This document shows positions 23,948-30,903 of a DNA stretch of 47,775 bases, piece by piece. This DNA is from an uncultured Christensenella sp. (GTDB lineage: Bacteria > Bacillota > Clostridia > Christensenellales > Borkfalkiaceae), in NCBI GenBank assembly GCA_910578065.1, contig CAJTPB010000015.1, positions 1 through 47,775 on the forward strand, in the 5' to 3' direction. The notes below the pieces were generated by a model, which had not been told where the DNA came from, did not search any database, and worked only from the letters and a program-made list of their open reading frames with translations. Position numbers and translations under genes: made by a program. The first letter of the stretch is position 1. Each line of letters starts with the position of its first letter.

Positions 23948-26587
23948 ATGGAACGTATTATTCCGAAAAACAGCAAAATGAAAATCGCGGTATTCAAACG
24001 GCTTTCTATGCTCGATATGCTGATTATCTGCATTATGCTTGTGATCGCCGTGTTGATTTTGCTGTCTAATTTTACAAACAGGTGGCTGCTGCTTGCGGCG
24101 TTCCTCGTATTTTGCATCGTTATGTTTATCGGCGAGGACGAAGATAGAACATATGCGGAAATCGGCTATTTATTAAGGTACTGCGCCTCGCGTAGAACGT
24201 ATCTGAAAGGGGCAAAACGCGGCAGCACGAACGAACTGATCCCGTTTAAATCGATCCGCGAAAACGGCATTATCGAATACGACGGCTATTTCGGCGCGAT
24301 CGTAGAGGTTGGAAGCATCGATTTCGGACTGTTGGACGGGGAAGAGCAAGATAGGCGGATTTCGGCGTTTGCGCGCGTTTTAAACGGGCTTAGTCAATCT
24401 TCTGTGATCCAACTGATCAAGATCGACCGCCCGATCAAGTACGACGACGTAGCGGTGCGATTGTTCCAAAAAATCAAGGCGGAACAAGAGAGCGGCGATA
24501 AAATCAAAACTGCTGTTTTGCAAAGCCGTTTAGAGCAAATCGATACCGTAAACAACGTAATGCCATTGTATAGGCCGTGTTATTATTTGGCGCTTTACGA
24601 AGATCGCGAAAACGTATTGCTTAATCAAGTGGACGCGTGCCGCGCAGGGCTGGACGCGGCGGGGTTGGATTCGGAACTGTTAAACGCAAGGCAAGCGGCT
24701 GTCTTTTTCAAATACTGTTATACGCGTGATTTCGACGAGCGGGAAGCGGACAACGTAGAAGTTTCCGAACTTGCCGATTACGTCAAGCCGAATAAAGTAA
24801 AATTCGGGCTGGCGGGGTATACGATCGACGGCGTATACGCGTTTACGCTTGCGGTAAAGGACTATCCGCTGTACGTGGGCAACGCTTGGGGCTCGGAAAT
24901 ATTTAATATAGACAATACAAAGGCAGTGCTTACCATAAAGCCCGTAGATAAAAGCAGGGCGATCAAGCGGATTGATCGAACGGTCGTCGAAAGCGCTTCG
25001 CGCGGGGCGGCAAAACTTTCGGAAATGCGCAATCAAGATACGCATATCGAAACGATGAACGCGTTGCAATCGCGCCTTCAAAACGAGAACGAATTGCTGT
25101 TCGACTGTACCCTTACGGTAACGGGGATCAATCATACAAAAAAGGACAATGCGGCTTTCCGCAAAGAGATCCGCAGAGAACTTACTACAAACGGATTCCG
25201 CATGAGTTATCTTTTAGGCAGGCAGTTCGAAGGGTTTGCAAAATCTACCGTGGCGCGCCGCCCGAAGCTGAAAGCGTTCGAGCGCGGGATCAATTCCGAT
25301 TCGCTTGCGGCGGTATTCCCGTTTGTGTTTTCTACCGTTTTGGATACGGAAGGATACATGCTCGGCAGCGACTATTATCCCGTGATCCTCGATATTTGGA
25401 AGCGCGGGCGCGATTACGTAAACAGCAACGGCGTTATTTTCGGAAAATCGGGGCAGGGGAAGTCGTTCTTTTCCAAAGATTTGCTCACGCTCGTGTATTC
25501 GGGGAATTCCCGCATCTTTATTTTGGATCCCGAAAACGAATATCAAACGCTTGCCAAAAATGTGGGCGGGCTGTTTCTCGATATCGGAAACGCAACGCAG
25601 GGACGGATCAATCCCCTGCATATCTATCCCGTTTTAACGGACGAAGGGGAGATTGCCGCGCCCGACGTAATATTCAACGCGCACTTGCAGTTTTTAGAGG
25701 ACTTCTTTAAAATCACGTTAAAGGGCATTGCGCAAGATTCGTTCGAAGAACTGAACAACCTTGTGCGGATCATGTACGAAAACGAGGGGATCACGCACGA
25801 TACCGATTGCACGAATTTCGCGCCCGAACGCTTTCCCACTTTCGACGCTTTAAAAGCAATCGTAGAAAAGGAAATGAGGAAAAAAGATATTTCCGCCATG
25901 CGCAAAACGAATTTAGAGCGCGTTTATACATACGTTCAAAAATTTGCCGAAGGCGGTATGTATTCTTCCCTTTGGAACGGACCTTCCACCCTCGAAGTGG
26001 ATTCGAAGTTTGTCGTGTTCAACTTTCAATCGCTGTTCGGCGCAAAGAACAAGACGGTCGCAAACGCGCAGATCCTTGTCGTAATGCGCTATCTCGATAT
26101 GCAGATTATCAATATCCGCGAATTAAACCGTAACGGATCGGGCGAGAAGATCCACCCGTTTATCTTGCTCGACGAAGGGTACAACTTTATCGATGCGGAT
26201 TACCCCGTCGCATTGCAGTTCGTATATCTATGGTATAAACGCATTCGAAAATACGAGGGCAGCATTTTCTTTGCAACGCAAAATTTAAGCGATATTTTCG
26301 GCAACGAAAGCGTCATCGCCAAAACGACGGCGATCGTAAACAATTCGCAGTATTCGTTCGTATTCGGGCTTGCGCCCGCCGATCTCGAAATTCTTACCAA
26401 TCTATATCGAAACGTCGGCGGATTAAACGATGCGGAACGGGCGTTTATGTCCAACGCCGAACTTGGCGATTGTTTTGCCATTTGTTCGACGCGCCAGCGA
26501 ACGCGTTTCCACGTCGAAGCGCACGATACCGTGCGGTCGCTGTTCGAACTTCCCGGCTATGTTCCGGGAAAGAAATACGAAAAATAA
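23948..26587 (+). CDS. virB4: PrgI-VirB4 fusion, type IV secretion ATPase
   Basis: An 879-residue protein. Residues 11-75 contain two membrane segments and match a PrgI/VirB3-type domain (LDMLIICIMLVIAVLILL). The rest is a VirB4/TrsE ATPase with Walker A GKSGQGKS (499-506), FILDPENEYQTL and Walker B ILLDEGYNF (D742, E743). In most Gram-positive systems PrgI and VirB4 are separate neighbouring genes. VirB4 powers assembly and transport and contacts VirD4. It lies 6 nt behind the VirB6-like gene and ends the transfer operon, with a terminator directly after it. Confidence 0.92.
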   Translation: MERIIPKNSKMKIAVFKRLSMLDMLIICIMLVIAVLILLSNFTNRWLLLAAFLVFCIVMFIGEDEDRTYAEIGYLLRYCASRRTYLKGAKRGSTNELIPFKSIRENGIIEYDGYFGAIVEVGSIDFGLLDGEEQDRRISAFARVLNGLSQSSVIQLIKIDRPIKYDDVAVRLFQKIKAEQESGDKIKTAVLQSRLEQIDTVNNVMPLYRPCYYLALYEDRENVLLNQVDACRAGLDAAGLDSELLNARQAAVFFKYCYTRDFDEREADNVEVSELADYVKPNKVKFGLAGYTIDGVYAFTLAVKDYPLYVGNAWGSEIFNIDNTKAVLTIKPVDKSRAIKRIDRTVVESASRGAAKLSEMRNQDTHIETMNALQSRLQNENELLFDCTLTVTGINHTKKDNAAFRKEIRRELTTNGFRMSYLLGRQFEGFAKSTVARRPKLKAFERGINSDSLAAVFPFVFSTVLDTEGYMLGSDYYPVILDIWKRGRDYVNSNGVIFGKSGQGKSFFSKDLLTLVYSGNSRIFILDPENEYQTLAKNVGGLFLDIGNATQGRINPLHIYPVLTDEGEIAAPDVIFNAHLQFLEDFFKITLKGIAQDSFEELNNLVRIMYENEGITHDTDCTNFAPERFPTFDALKAIVEKEMRKKDISAMRKTNLERVYTYVQKFAEGGMYSSLWNGPSTLEVDSKFVVFNFQSLFGAKNKTVANAQILVVMRYLDMQIINIRELNRNGSGEKIHPFILLDEGYNFIDADYPVALQFVYLWYKRIRKYEGSIFFATQNLSDIFGNESVIAKTTAIVNNSQYSFVFGLAPADLEILTNLYRNVGGLNDAERAFMSNAELGDCFAICSTRQRTRFHVEAHDTVRSLFELPGYVPGKKYEK

Positions 26588-26592
26588 CTTTT

Positions 26593-26627
26593 AAAAATGT
26601 CAGTACAAAAACGTACTGACATTTTTA
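26593..26627 (+). terminator. Terminator of the transfer operon, overlapping operator-like site 3
   Basis: A 14-bp perfect stem (26593-26606 with 26613-26626) and a 6-nt loop, ending in TTTTT. Its arms contain ATGTCAGTACA (26597-26607) and CGTACTGACAT (26612-26622), close to the element's operator half-site. Because a stem is self-complementary, the second match follows from the first. Confidence 0.75.
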
Positions 26628-26729
26628 ATGCGCCTAAACGGGCTTGTAAGCCGTTTATAAGCGGAATAGACGGATCGCTCGACAAACGGAGAAAAACGCC
26701 TTACAGGCAAAAAAGAAAGATGCGGGCGT

Positions 26730-26769
26730 TTGTTCGTACAAAAATGTACTTACATAAATGTACCTACGT
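26730..26769. promoter_or_regulatory. Operator-like sites upstream of the integrase gene, site 4
   Basis: TGTACTTACAT (26745-26755) and TGTACCTACGT (26759-26769) are direct repeats that match TGTACNNACRT exactly. A third, inverse copy with one mismatch (TTGTTCGTACA, 26730-26740) precedes them by 4 nt. They lie 36 nt upstream of the integrase -35 box, where a repressor or activator could act. The rest of 26628-26896 holds only the promoter. Confidence 0.6.
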
Positions 26770-26805
26770 TCGACCGATTGTTTTAAAGTTGTAGGACAAA
26801 GTAGC

Positions 26806-26835
26806 TTGACAACCGTTTCGAAAGTTTTGTAAATT
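26806..26835 (+). promoter_or_regulatory. Promoter of the integrase gene
   Basis: TTGACA (26806-26811) and TAAATT (26830-26835) with an 18-nt spacer, about 60 nt before the start codon. The spacer contains TTTCGAAA. Confidence 0.55.
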
Positions 26836-26896
26836 ATATTCCCGTCCGCTTTCCTCGGCGCACGGTATTTTACATTTTTTAAGGAGTGGTTTTTTG

Positions 26897-27805
26897 ATGA
26901 AACACGAAATTGAAGAAACAGTGGTAGCATGGCAAAAGGACAATCTCGTAAGAAATTTGTCCGAAGAGAGTATGGAAACATACCGGGCAAGCGCAAAAGA
27001 CTTTTTGGGGTTCTTCCAACAATCGTCTATTGCGCGTTTTAAACAGTTGACGGACGACGCAATACAGGCGTACGTGATGGGGCAGATCAATCGCGGCTGC
27101 ATGCCCCGCACGATCAACAACCGTTTAAAGGCAATTCGCCGCTTGTGTTATTTTTATCAAAAGAATTTTAAACCGTCGTATCGCATTCCGGTTTTTCCCT
27201 TTCAGCGGGAAAGCGCAACGGTGCGCGGCCCGTTGACGGACAGCGAAGTGATGCGTTTGGTGGAAAAGTTCGATTGCAAAAACCGCAGTTCGATTTTGGT
27301 GGCGGTTGCGCTCGATACGGGGCTGCGTTCCAAGTCGCTTAGAAACATTCGCGTCGAAGACGTAGACATTGCGGAAAAAACGCTCTGCGTGCGGGTCACG
27401 AAAAATCACGATACGTTAAAACTGCCGCTTACGCAAGCGCTTGCGGAATTGCTTGCGGGATACATCGCGCACTTCGAAATGACAAGCGGCTGGCTGTTCT
27501 GCAATACCGACGGCGGAAAAATGTACGACCGTTCCGCCGTATACAAATCGGTAAAACGTTATTTGCAAGAATGCGGCGTGAATAAAACGGGCGTGCACCT
27601 GTTCCGCTATACATTCGGCAAAATCATGGTGAAGAATAACTGCAACGCCATGCTTTTGCAAAAGTGGCTGGGGCACAGAACCATGGAAGAAACGAAAAAA
27701 TACGTAAAGATCTATTCCGACGAACTGAACGAACTTTGCGAAAAGGTTGCGCCCCTATCGAAAGAGGGGAAATTTTTTCCCAAAAAAGTGACGGCAAATA
27801 CTTGA
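26897..27805 (+). CDS. int: Tyrosine recombinase (integrase) of the element
   Basis: A 302-residue tyrosine recombinase. The N-terminal SAM-like core-binding domain spans about residues 5-90 and the catalytic domain follows, with R134 (DTGLRSKSLRNI), K159, H224 and R227 (HLFRYTFG), H250 (WLGH) and the nucleophile Y259 (KKYVKI). It lacks the extra N-terminal arm-binding domain of Tn916 Int (about 400 residues) and resembles XerC/D-sized integrases. It is next to the intact tRNA-Trp and should catalyse integration and excision between the 45-bp repeats. AAGGAG is 10 nt before ATG 26897; TTG 26894 is an alternative start. No excisionase gene is visible. Confidence 0.93.
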   Translation: MKHEIEETVVAWQKDNLVRNLSEESMETYRASAKDFLGFFQQSSIARFKQLTDDAIQAYVMGQINRGCMPRTINNRLKAIRRLCYFYQKNFKPSYRIPVFPFQRESATVRGPLTDSEVMRLVEKFDCKNRSSILVAVALDTGLRSKSLRNIRVEDVDIAEKTLCVRVTKNHDTLKLPLTQALAELLAGYIAHFEMTSGWLFCNTDGGKMYDRSAVYKSVKRYLQECGVNKTGVHLFRYTFGKIMVKNNCNAMLLQKWLGHRTMEETKKYVKIYSDELNELCEKVAPLSKEGKFFPKKVTANT

Positions 27806-27906
27806 CGGCGATAAAAGATTATGGTAGGATATATTTAAATCATGGTCGGGATGATTTATAAACTCATGATAGATAGGGCAAATGCTCGTCTATATAAATG
27901 AACGAA

Positions 27907-27944
27907 ACAGCGCTAACGTCTCGACCGCGTTTTGCGCTGTTTTT
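27907..27944 (+). terminator. Terminator of the integrase gene
   Basis: ACAGCGC (27907-27913) pairs with GCGCTGT (27934-27940) around a 20-nt loop and runs into TTTTT. It is the first terminator-like structure downstream of int. Confidence 0.55.
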
Positions 27945-27970
27945 GCATTTGCGCAAGGGCATTTGCGCAA
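27945..27970. repeat. Twin GCATTTGCGCAA repeats near the right end
   Basis: The 12-mer GCATTTGCGCAA occurs at 27945-27956 and 27959-27970. Each contains the palindrome TTGCGCAA. They lie between int and the right attachment site, where accessory binding sites for an integrase or excision factor would be expected. Confidence 0.5.
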
Positions 27971-28090
27971 AATATAACAGAATATCCCAACGGGAACATT
28001 TTGGATCACTTGTCATCCGAATGTATGAAAACGGAACGAAAAGCGGCGGTCTTCAAAGCCTGTATTTTCGTGTTCGGAAACTCGGCTTAA

Positions 28091-28127
28091 AAAGAATACC
28101 CCCGACGGCAGTTGGCTGTCGACGGGG
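28091..28127 (-). terminator. Hairpin 3' of tRNA-Trp, probable minus-strand terminator
   Basis: A 12-bp stem (28100-28111 with 28116-28127, one mismatch and one G-U pair) with a 4-nt loop. On the minus strand it is followed within 5 nt by TTCTTTTT. It could end the tRNA-Trp transcript, which now reads into the element. Confidence 0.45.
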
Positions 28128-28161
28128 TAATGCAAAAACCCAAAGGTTTTATTCTCTTTTT

Positions 28162-28190
28162 AAGATCGAGAAAATTGCTCGATCTTTTTT
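28162..28190 (+). terminator. Rho-independent terminator at the right end of the element
   Basis: AAGATCGAG (28162-28170) pairs perfectly with CTCGATCTT (28178-28186) and is followed by TTTT. It faces transcripts leaving the element on the + strand. A further 10-bp hairpin without a T-run (28197-28206 with 28216-28225) sits against the tRNA 3' end. Confidence 0.7.
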
Positions 28191-28222
28191 GTCGGGTTTG
28201 CACTTCCGCAAATCAGAAGTGC

Positions 28223-28267
28223 AAATTTGGCAGGGGAGACGCGATTCGAACACGCAACCTACGGTTT
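28223..28267. repeat. Right attachment site inside tRNA-Trp
   Basis: Identical over 45 bp to 7953-7997. It covers the tRNA from position 37, next to the anticodon, to 5 nt beyond the CCA end. Crossover must have occurred somewhere within this stretch. Confidence 0.93.
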
Positions 28268-28302
28268 TGGAGACCGCTACTCTACCGTTGAGCCACTCCC
28301 CT
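28228..28302 (-). tRNA. trnW: tRNA-Trp (anticodon CCA)
   Basis: On the minus strand the sequence folds as a full cloverleaf: acceptor AGGGGAG with CTCCCCT, D arm, anticodon loop CTCCAAA with CCA at 28268-28270, T loop TTCGAAT, discriminator G and an encoded CCA end. It reads UGG codons. The gene remains intact because the element restored its 3' part on insertion. Its own promoter lies at 28316-28344. Confidence 0.97.
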
Positions 28303-28315
28303 AAAAACATTTATC

Positions 28316-28344
28316 ATCATATCTTATAATTTGCATTTTGTCAA
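28316..28344 (-). promoter_or_regulatory. Promoter of tRNA-Trp
   Basis: TTGACA (28339-28344) and TATGAT (28316-28321) on the minus strand, spacer 17 nt, 13 nt from the mature 5' end. Confidence 0.75.
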
Positions 28345-28384
28345 GAAATTTTTGGCGCAAATCGCAAAAAAAAGGAGCGATCGA

Positions 28385-29185
28385 ATGAAAAAGAAATATA
28401 CCCTCGGCGTGATCGGGGGCGGAAAAATGGCGGAAGCAATCGTTCGCGGGGCGATCGCGAAAAAATTTCTCTGCGCCGATCAAATCATCGTCGGCGAACC
28501 GAACGCAGACCGTGCGAAAGTATTTTCGTCTTTGGGCGTTTCCGTTGCGGAAAACCGCGCGGTTGCCGCCGATTGCGCATATTTGCTTGTTGCGGTAAAA
28601 CCGCAGACGTTTGCCGAAGCCGCGCGCGATTTTCAAGAGAAGGAAATTCCCGCCGTGCTGTCGATCATGGCGGGTATGACGAAAAAAGCCATTAAATCCG
28701 TTTTGGGCGCGGGGACAACGGTTGCGCGGGCAATGCCCAATTTGCCTTGCTCGGTAGGCGAGGGAATGGTCGCGCTCGACGCTTCCGACTGTTCGGAAGA
28801 AGAAAAGCAGTTTGCGGTAAAGTTGTTTTCTTCTACGGGAAAAGTGACCCAAGTAAAAGAAGCGCAGTTAAACGCCGTAACGGGCGTATCGGGCAGCGGA
28901 CCTGCATATGTATTTTTGTTTTTACGAGCGTTGACGGAAGCGGGCAAAGAACAAGGTCTCTGCGAAGAACAAGCGTATGCGCTTGCGCTGCAAACGCTAA
29001 AAGGCGGTTTGGCGTTGGCGGAAGCTTCCCCGCAGACTCCGCTTTCCGAATTGATCGCTTCCGTTTCTTCCAAAGGGGGAACAACGGTTGCCGCATTGGA
29101 AAGTTTTTCGCGCGACGATTGGGCGGGAAGCGTATCCCGCGCGGTTGCCGCGGCTGTAAAACGCGCGGAGGAACTTTCTTTATGA
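28385..29185 (+). CDS. proC: Pyrroline-5-carboxylate reductase
   Basis: A 266-residue enzyme that reduces 1-pyrroline-5-carboxylate to L-proline with NAD(P)H, the last step of proline synthesis. The Rossmann motif GVIGGGKMAEAIVRG is at the N-terminus, AVKPQTF near residue 72 and the family signature around VTGVSGSGPAYVFLFLRALTEAG (given here as SGSGPAYVFLF) near residue 170, with SKGGTTVAALE after it. The length is typical. GGAG lies 9 nt before ATG 28385. The stop overlaps the rnhA start by 4 nt (ATGA), so they form one operon. proA and proB are not in the window. Confidence 0.95.
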   Translation: MKKKYTLGVIGGGKMAEAIVRGAIAKKFLCADQIIVGEPNADRAKVFSSLGVSVAENRAVAADCAYLLVAVKPQTFAEAARDFQEKEIPAVLSIMAGMTKKAIKSVLGAGTTVARAMPNLPCSVGEGMVALDASDCSEEEKQFAVKLFSSTGKVTQVKEAQLNAVTGVSGSGPAYVFLFLRALTEAGKEQGLCEEQAYALALQTLKGGLALAEASPQTPLSELIASVSSKGGTTVAALESFSRDDWAGSVSRAVAAAVKRAEELSL

Positions 29186-29643
29186 GCGAAGAAAAGAAAC
29201 GGATTGTTTTATATACCGACGGCGCGTGTTCCGGAAATCCGGGCGCGGGCGGCTGGGGCGCCGTGCTGCTTTACGGGGAGCACAAGCGCGAAATCAGCGG
29301 GGGAGAAGCGGAAACGACCAACAACCGCATGGAACTCACCGCAGTGATCGAGGGGTTGGAACGTTTAAAATATCCCTGCGAGGTAGACGTATACAGCGAT
29401 TCCGCCTATACGGTAAACGCCTTTACGGAAGGCTGGGTATACGGCTGGGCGAAAAACGGTTGGAAGAAAGGGGACGGAAAAGCGGTTTTAAACGACGATT
29501 TATGGAAACGGCTGCTTTCTTTAACCCAAAAGCACGAGGTAACGTTTCATAAAGTAAAAGGTCATGCGGATAACGAATTAAACAATCACTGCGATTTTTT
29601 GGCGCGGCAAGCGATTTTATCGCTTGCGAAAATACCCAACTAA
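29182..29643 (+). CDS. rnhA: Ribonuclease HI
   Basis: A 153-residue ribonuclease H that cuts the RNA strand of RNA-DNA hybrids, for example at R-loops and replication primers. The acidic catalytic residues are in place: LYTDGACSGNPG (D near 12), NNRMELTAVIEGL (E near 52), VYSDSAYTVNAF (D near 74), then KVKGHADNELN near residue 125 and a final D in CDFLARQA. The length matches E. coli RnhA (155). It overlaps proC by 4 nt and shares its transcript. Confidence 0.95.
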   Translation: MSEEKKRIVLYTDGACSGNPGAGGWGAVLLYGEHKREISGGEAETTNNRMELTAVIEGLERLKYPCEVDVYSDSAYTVNAFTEGWVYGWAKNGWKKGDGKAVLNDDLWKRLLSLTQKHEVTFHKVKGHADNELNNHCDFLARQAILSLAKIPN

Positions 29644-29717
29644 AAAACGGTTTATAAATTGCGCCGATTGGGTATATAATAATGTTAGAAAAGCAAGGCG
29701 ATCGTTAAGGGGATATT

Positions 29718-30746
29718 ATGTCAAAATCGGCAAAAAACGCAATTTATATCGTTTCGGTCATTTTAATGACCGCGGGCGTGCAAACGCTTTTTTTGCTGAG
29801 CGTCGCCTTTTTCCGCGCGAATTGGCAGGGCGCGATTTATCCTTTGATCGTTTCGCTGGGAACGGCGGCGAATCTCGCCCTGTGCGTTCTTGCAATCGTC
29901 TTTTATCTGTTGCAAAAAGAATTGATTTATAAATCGTTTCTTACCGCGTTTATCCTGTTGCTTTTTTCGCTGACGGTTTTTTATATCCTTTTAAAAACGG
30001 GGTTTTTGGAAATCATCCGCGATAAAGACAGTTTAGAAGCGTATCTCGAACGGGCGGGAACGTGGATGGGTGTTTTATTTATCACGCTGCAATTTTTGCA
30101 AGTGGTCATTTTGCCCATTCCCAGTTTTGTAACGGTCGCGGCGGGAACGGCGCTGTTCGGGCCGTTAAAGTGCGCGCTTTACAGCTTGCTCGGCATCGTC
30201 GTCGGTTCGTTGACTGCTTTTGTCGTAGGAAGATACGTCGGATATCGCGCGGTTGCCTGGCTCATCGGCAAAGAAACGCTGGATAAGTGGCTGAAAAAGG
30301 TAAAGGGTAAAGATAAGCTGTTGCTTTCTGCAATGTTTTTGCTGCCTGTTTTCCCGGACGACATATTATGTTTTGTCGCGGGACTTTCGTCTATGTCGCT
30401 TGTGTTCTTTCTCGTGGTGATTTTGATCTCCCGCGTAATTGCGATTTTTACAACGTGCTATTCGGTTACGCTGATCCCGTTTAACACTTGGTGGGGGATT
30501 ACGTTGTGGATTGTCTTTTTCGCGCTCGTTTGCGTGCTGTTTGTGGTGCTGTATAAAAAAGCGGATGCGATCCAAAATTGGATCTACCGAAAAATACACC
30601 GAGAAACGCGCATTTCGGAAAAGAAACAAGAAGGTCAGTTTACCGTTCAAATCGTCGATCCCGACGGCGCGATCGTAGATAAAAACGTTTCCAAAGAGGG
30701 AACGGAAACCAAACGGAAGAAAGAGGAAAATTCCGATTCCCGCTAA
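29718..30746 (+). CDS. TVP38/TMEM64-family membrane protein
   Basis: A 342-residue polytopic membrane protein of the DedA-related TVP38/TMEM64 (VTT) family. About seven hydrophobic segments span residues 8-290. The conserved part is QVVILPIPSFVTVAAGTALFGP near residues 130-152, then GSLTAFVVGRYVG and LLLSAMFLLPVFPDDILCFVAG (given here as FLLPVFPDDILCFVAG). The family is linked to lipid scrambling or membrane homeostasis, but the substrate here is unknown. The cytoplasmic tail of about 50 residues is charged. A TATAAT at 29675-29680 suggests its own promoter with a poor -35 box. A terminator follows at 30755. Confidence 0.85.
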   Translation: MSKSAKNAIYIVSVILMTAGVQTLFLLSVAFFRANWQGAIYPLIVSLGTAANLALCVLAIVFYLLQKELIYKSFLTAFILLLFSLTVFYILLKTGFLEIIRDKDSLEAYLERAGTWMGVLFITLQFLQVVILPIPSFVTVAAGTALFGPLKCALYSLLGIVVGSLTAFVVGRYVGYRAVAWLIGKETLDKWLKKVKGKDKLLLSAMFLLPVFPDDILCFVAGLSSMSLVFFLVVILISRVIAIFTTCYSVTLIPFNTWWGITLWIVFFALVCVLFVVLYKKADAIQNWIYRKIHRETRISEKKQEGQFTVQIVDPDGAIVDKNVSKEGTETKRKKEENSDSR

Positions 30747-30754
30747 ATATTATT

Positions 30755-30788
30755 TCCCGCCCCTTAAAACGGGCGGGGTTTATTTTTT
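30755..30788 (+). terminator. Terminator after the TVP38-type gene
   Basis: CCCGCCC (30756-30762) pairs with GGGCGGG (30771-30777) around an 8-nt loop and leads into GTTTATTTTTT. Confidence 0.7.
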
Positions 30789-30823
30789 ATCGGAAAAACT
30801 TTAAAAAATTTTCGGCTATAAGA

Positions 30824-30852
30824 TTGCATTTCTCATTCGTTTGGTGTATAAT
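30824..30852 (+). promoter_or_regulatory. Promoter of the decarboxylase operon
   Basis: TTGCAT (30824-30829) and TATAAT (30847-30852), spacer 17 nt, 51 nt before the start codon at 30904. Confidence 0.75.
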
Positions 30853-30903
30853 GCTAATTGGTAAAAATTGTGATTTTTTCCGAAATTTTTTCAGAGGTTC
30901 TCT

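Larger units (their letters stand above)
7953..28267 (+). mobile_element. Integrative conjugative-type element in tRNA-Trp
   Basis: The ends are a perfect 45-bp direct repeat (7953-7997 and 28223-28267) that equals the 3' part of tRNA-Trp from just after the anticodon to a few bases past CCA. The repeat copies are 20,270 bp apart. Inside lie a tyrosine integrase next to the intact tRNA, ParA with a small partner, a Rep-like gene, a primase fusion, VirD4, VirB2-like, VirB6-like and VirB4 genes, all on one strand. This is the gene set of an ICE, but no relaxase and no cell-wall hydrolase gene are recognisable. Confidence 0.9.
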
